Positions 60,400 through 64,000 of a stretch of 64,000 nt of DNA are shown here, piece after piece; position 1 is the first letter of the stretch, and each line of letters begins with the position of its first letter. A program made the translations under genes and the position numbers. Source of the stretch: Epiperipatus broadwayi. Lineage: Eukaryota; Onychophora; Udeonychophora; Euonychophora; Peripatidae. The stretch spans positions 62,001-126,000 of the forward strand of contig JAQFVV010000518.1 of assembly GCA_028023455.1 (NCBI GenBank), written 5' to 3'. The notes under the pieces were generated by a model. It was given only the letters and a program-made list of their open reading frames with translations, was not told where the DNA came from and searched no databases.

Positions 60400-60650
60400 A
60401 TTGGGAGTAATGCAAGAAGATTTTAGAACAGATAGGCATATAGAAGATAGTTTATTTGTAGTTATATATCTTATAGAAATGAGTAGGAATACAGGTAGGT
60501 AATTATATATGTTTTTTACAGATATGGAGAAGAAATATGATAGAGTGAATAGAGATAGATTATGGGTAAGTTTATTAAATTTGGGTATGATTATTGGGTG
60601 AGAGGTTCCTGATTTTGATAAAGGAATAGTCATATCACATCACATTGTGA
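60400..60650 (+). mobile_element. Second LINE fragment with internal deletion
   Basis: Immediately after the first copy, a segment resembling the RT region FRxxRHIEDSLFVV ... MxFxDMEKKYDRVNRDRLW is repeated (60,420-60,590). It then jumps directly to the family 3' end (GAGGTTCCTGATTTTGATAA) and a TCACATCACAT tail at about 60,635-60,646. Either a separate, internally deleted insertion or a rearranged tandem piece. Confidence 0.8.
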
Positions 60651-60659
60651 TGGATGATT

Positions 60660-61436
60660 CGAATGTTTTGTTTCTATTTTTCAGTTAACAGTATGCTTTA
60701 TGATATTTAAGTGTATATATATTTGTATAATCATGGCTTTATTTATTTTTATTTTCAACACTACAGCCATTCTAAATCTTAACAATGTAGATCAATGTGA
60801 CCTATAAAAGGCCTTAAATTTTCAAATCTACTGCAACAGATATCACTAGAACATTGCTACTATCTACAGCATAGGTAGTTGTTAGCATTTACTTTAGGTT
60901 AAAATTCCAAAATAGAATGATCCATCTATGCTACTCATCTTCCTTAATTGCCCCCCCCCCATTTGTTTATCTTGTTTTTATCTGGAGTCTTCATCTTAAC
61001 CTCTCGTTTTTGCTCCATGATAACAGTAATTACTAACAAATGATCGACTGATTTTATTTAAAAGCAACTTAATCGGCAGATTCATCGTTTATTAGATTTA
61101 ATCTGCAATCTCAAGTATGTTATATTTATTTTAGAATTAATCCGTAGGCTGTTAATATATTATTACTACTATTAATAATATACACACACCTAAAAACCAT
61201 TAGAAATTAAAAATTGCAAATCAATAATTATATATAATATGAACATACATTGTTTATTATACAAATATAAAATATCAAAAAACGTGTTTGTTTTTTTTTT
61301 GCCTTATATTTTTATTCTTTTAAATATCGATGTTTTAAATTGTTTATGGAGCACTTAATGCATGTCAGGATTTTCAAATGCATAAGTTATTTCTGGTGAT
61401 GTTCATAACTCTAGACATAATTATACAATAATTATA
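60660..61436. other. AT-rich spacer, nothing recognised
   Basis: No gene. A poly(C) run of about 10 at 60,950-60,960 and AT-rich spacer. Confidence 0.5.
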
Positions 61437-61555
61437 TGTGATGTGATGTATTGTGGCTTCTCCTTAAACGAAGTCAAGAATATCTCAGCAATTATGCCCA
61501 TATAAACCTGTTAGCCACTTTATTTTCCTTTACCCACTCTAAATTTTCCCATATT
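61437..61555 (-). mobile_element. LINE 3'-end fragment (severely 5'-truncated)
   Basis: GTGATGTGATGTATTGTGGC, AACGAAGTCAAGAAT and TCAGCAATTATGCCCA closely match 34,069-34,145, the 3' end of the minus-strand LINE. Only about 120 bp remain, as expected from early termination of reverse transcription. Confidence 0.92.
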
Positions 61556-61559
61556 AACA

Positions 61560-62572
61560 TCTACGACCGTTTGATGATTTTTCGTACTAATCTATCATTA
61601 AAAAAAACTTAAAATTATTGTGTCGTTATACATATATTTTATGTAAATAAAAAAAAATCTTAAAACAAGGATAGCTTTTTTTTTTTACTATGGTCGTATA
61701 CTGGGTAAGGAATTTAAATAGCGTTAAAGAATCTACTGATCATAAATTCTCAATCTCACAGTAGACGGCACTAGAAAAAAAAAAAAACTGCCCTGGATTT
61801 GTTATATATTGTATGAGCTGAAGAATTAAGTAAAAACTTAATTTTTGAACTGAGATTTTAAACAATTTTTTACCTTACATAGTTGGAATAGTGTTTATGC
61901 TTGAAATAAAATTTCAAAACTTTAAAAATCAAAACTTAAATTTCCATAATATTGTATGCATGATTGTGTTTTAAACAAAAGATTTTTCAGCTTTAGTGAA
62001 GCATTATTTTCAAGCATTTATAATTTATAAATATACATGTTTCTTATAAGCTTCTGTTTTATTATTTTAATAATCTATTTAGCAACCTTTTAAAAGACTA
62101 TATGTGTTTTGATTTTTAAATGTTTATTTACCAAAGATGTTTAATGAATGTCTTTACTTTATTGTTAATGATGACTCCCATAGCAACATTAAGTTATTTA
62201 TTACTTCATACCTCTGTTTTATAAATTCAGTAGTAGGATCTTTTCTGCTGACTGTAGAATTTGTAATAAATATCATAACAGAAGTAATTTAAAAAATTTA
62301 CAGTTATTTAAACCAATGAAAACTATTTATTCTATGTCAGTGTGTCACTATGGCTAATCTATACAATTATACCTGTGATATGTCATATATATGATATTGG
62401 ATTCACACCTCTATTTATTTTATTCTTTATTAAAAATATTCTCATTGTCTTAGCATTCTCTACTCTTGCTTATAATAGACTTATAACTTTAACAATAACA
62501 ACATTTTGTTACCTTTCAATTTATCATTCACTTGTTTACAAGATAACGTTACTTTTTCCAGCACTCATAAAT
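61560..62572. other. AT-rich spacer, nothing recognised
   Basis: Poly(A)/poly(T) tracts. The 79-codon frame at 62342-62581 is hydrophobic (Ile/Leu/Thr-rich) without recognised family or promoter and is not called. Confidence 0.45.
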
Positions 62573-62655
62573 ATAGTGTAATGGTTAGAATGAGCTGATA
62601 ACAGAAAAATCATCACTAGGATGACTTCAAGCCACCACAGTTAATTCAAACCCAC
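62573..62655 (+). repeat. Possible tRNA-like SINE fragment
   Basis: ATAGTGTAATGGTTAGAAT resembles a tRNA A-box/D-arm region (as in Asp or Glu tRNAs), and AGTTAATTCAAACCC about 60 nt later is a weak B-box. The intervening anticodon arm does not pair well. Low-confidence candidate. Confidence 0.3.
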
Positions 62656-62702
62656 ATATCATTTCATTTTAATTAGGCTCGGTGATCAGAGAGAAGTAGA
62701 GA

Positions 62703-62798
62703 CTCATAGAATTATATTATAAATATATGACTTTCCTGTTGTGAACAAGGCTCATAGAATTAGATTAAAAATATATGACTTCCCTGTGGCAAACAAGG
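62703..62798 (+). repeat. 48-bp tandem duplication
   Basis: Units 62,703-62,750 and 62,751-62,798 both begin CTCATAGAATTA and share AAATATATGACTT and AACAAGG. A few substitutions separate them. Confidence 0.9.
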
Positions 62799-62799
62799 C

Positions 62800-63909
62800 A
62801 CCCAATGTAAGATATAAACATTTTATTAGTATTAAAGTTACAAACAAATAAACAAAAGAAATGACTCCAGATTAATTAGTTGATAGACTTATAAGATAGT
62901 GCAAATTACTTTAATTAATGAGTACACATGTCAAAATTTCAGTGTATAGCAGATAAATAATAAAGAACCTCAGATAATGAACACATTTGATCTTTGGGGC
63001 AGATATCCTTCAAGTAGATGCATGAAAATAAATGAAGCAGGGTACATTTAATTAACTCTATAAAATATGGTTAAAGTAGATAATTGCATAGCTCTCATGA
63101 TCATGACCAAGTAAATGCTGAAATATCAGACTTTAATATACACAAGGGATAAAAAAGGTGGTACTGAGTTGCTAAACTAATAAACAATCAAATAGTGAGA
63201 TAGACTGGAATATGATTACCTCCATGATGTCATGTTCAAGTCTTATAATAATGCAATGACAGGGAATATATTCATTTTTTGTGAAGTTAAATGGATCATG
63301 AAATGAAGGAATGAGCACTTTCATAAAAGCCTTAATACTCTCATTACCAGACAGGAATGATCCACTACACTGGTAACCAAGAGATAATAAGACCTTCAGG
63401 GTCTGAAAAATGAAAGTAATGTTTCTGCATTTGCATGGAACTTATTTAGAATGAATCTGTCAACTTAAATTTTCTGAAACAGTGATATAAGAATGCAAGG
63501 AAATAAACATGAAATTCAAGAACCCAGTAATGCCAAATTTATATAAAATAACAACTATTTGGACTTAAATTTAAATCTATATAAATAAAATGTAAAGGGT
63601 CATGTCATAAGTTTATAATATGTGGACATCTATTATATGAAGCTAAATCAGGGCCTATGCAGTTATGATATATATATAAAACTGTTGATAAAATGTATTC
63701 CCTGCTTAATTAGACATCCACCCCATAGATCTTACATGTATAAGAAATTATTAATATGACAGCTATAATGATAATATATTAAATTGAATTAAAAGTTTTA
63801 GAGAATAAATTATCATATTGTACATTATACATATAAATTTGCCAAACAAAAAAATAAAGTTTTAACTTTTAACTTCGAACATTAAATTTTATTTTAAAAC
63901 TGCTGATTG
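62800..63909. other. AT-rich spacer, nothing recognised
   Basis: No coding motif recognised. Confidence 0.5.
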
Positions 63910-63910
63910 T

Positions 63911-63965
63911 ATCTATATACTTGTATGCAGCATCTATATACCTGCATGCAGCATCTATATACCTG
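63911..63965 (+). repeat. 21-bp tandem repeat, about 2.6 copies
   Basis: ATCTATATACYTGYATGCAGC at 63,911-63,931 and 63,932-63,952, then a partial unit to 63,965. Confidence 0.95.
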
Positions 63966-64000
63966 TCCCTTCTAAAAGAAAATAAAGTTTGTTTTAAATA

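Noticed and set aside
60181-60633. 150-codon minus-strand ORF
   Set aside because: Antisense of LINE C-terminal, 3' end and second RT fragment; Ser/Ile-rich with no motif.
62342-62581. 79-codon plus-strand ORF resembling a small membrane protein
   Set aside because: Hydrophobicity alone in AT-rich DNA is not evidence; no family motif.
1-64000. CRISPR arrays, bacterial operons, ribosome binding sites, rRNA genes
   Set aside because: No regularly spaced direct repeats of CRISPR type, no long adjacent ORFs and no rRNA-like sequence; the sequence is typical eukaryotic intergenic DNA.

Overview
The window is strongly AT-rich eukaryotic DNA dominated by broken transposable elements. It contains no complete host gene, rRNA gene, CRISPR array or bacterial-style operon that I can recognise. 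The mixture of elements suggests an invertebrate animal. It includes a Penelope-like element (PLE) with a GIY-YIG endonuclease, an RTE-type LINE ending in TGA repeats, a Jockey-like LINE relic, an APE-type LINE family, a Ty3/Gypsy relic and very short tRNA-derived SINEs. A mollusc, perhaps a cephalopod, is my best guess; that is inference from repeat content and not a proof. Most short ORFs are chance frames.

Layout. 1-9.6 kb: AT-rich spacer with an (AT)n(GA)n tract, a GC-richer island (3.33-4.31 kb), a LINE zinc-finger relic (5.1 kb, minus) and a diverged direct-repeat pair (7.0 and 8.5 kb). 9.6-23.6 kb: a Jockey-like LINE relic, a 93-bp tandem duplication, two plus-strand SINEs (14.4 and 19.0 kb), a 21-bp-stem foldback (17.2 kb) and a 36-bp in-frame minisatellite (22.0 kb). 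23.6-29.8 kb: two PLE copies joined head to head form a 3.4-kb palindrome, bracketed by a second inverted pair and followed by a truncated RTE LINE. 30.0-34.0 kb: three progressively eroded tandem copies of a unit of about 370 bp, a minus-strand SINE and a decayed Gypsy gag-pol.

34.06-42.15 kb is best read as one minus-strand LINE split by two later insertions: a 4.74-kb segment of unknown nature (35,644-40,385) flanked by an imperfect 12-bp duplication, and a 378-bp foldback (40,970-41,347) flanked by a perfect 15-bp duplication. 42.8 kb carries a duplicated compound microsatellite next to a hammerhead-like motif. A 930-bp foldback lies at 49.0-49.9 kb. A T-rich island with a good TATA box, a strong splice donor and a poly(A) signal lies at 53.0-54.9 kb. 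The LINE family returns at 57.0-60.65 kb (plus) and as a bare 3' end at 61.4 kb (minus).

Functionally the genes do not form a pathway. The coding material is retroelement RT and endonuclease in various states of decay. The items that deserve follow-up are the PLE palindrome, the anonymous 4.74-kb insertion with a promoter-like region and a small ORF, and the foldback family whose target-site duplication is long, as in retrotransposons.
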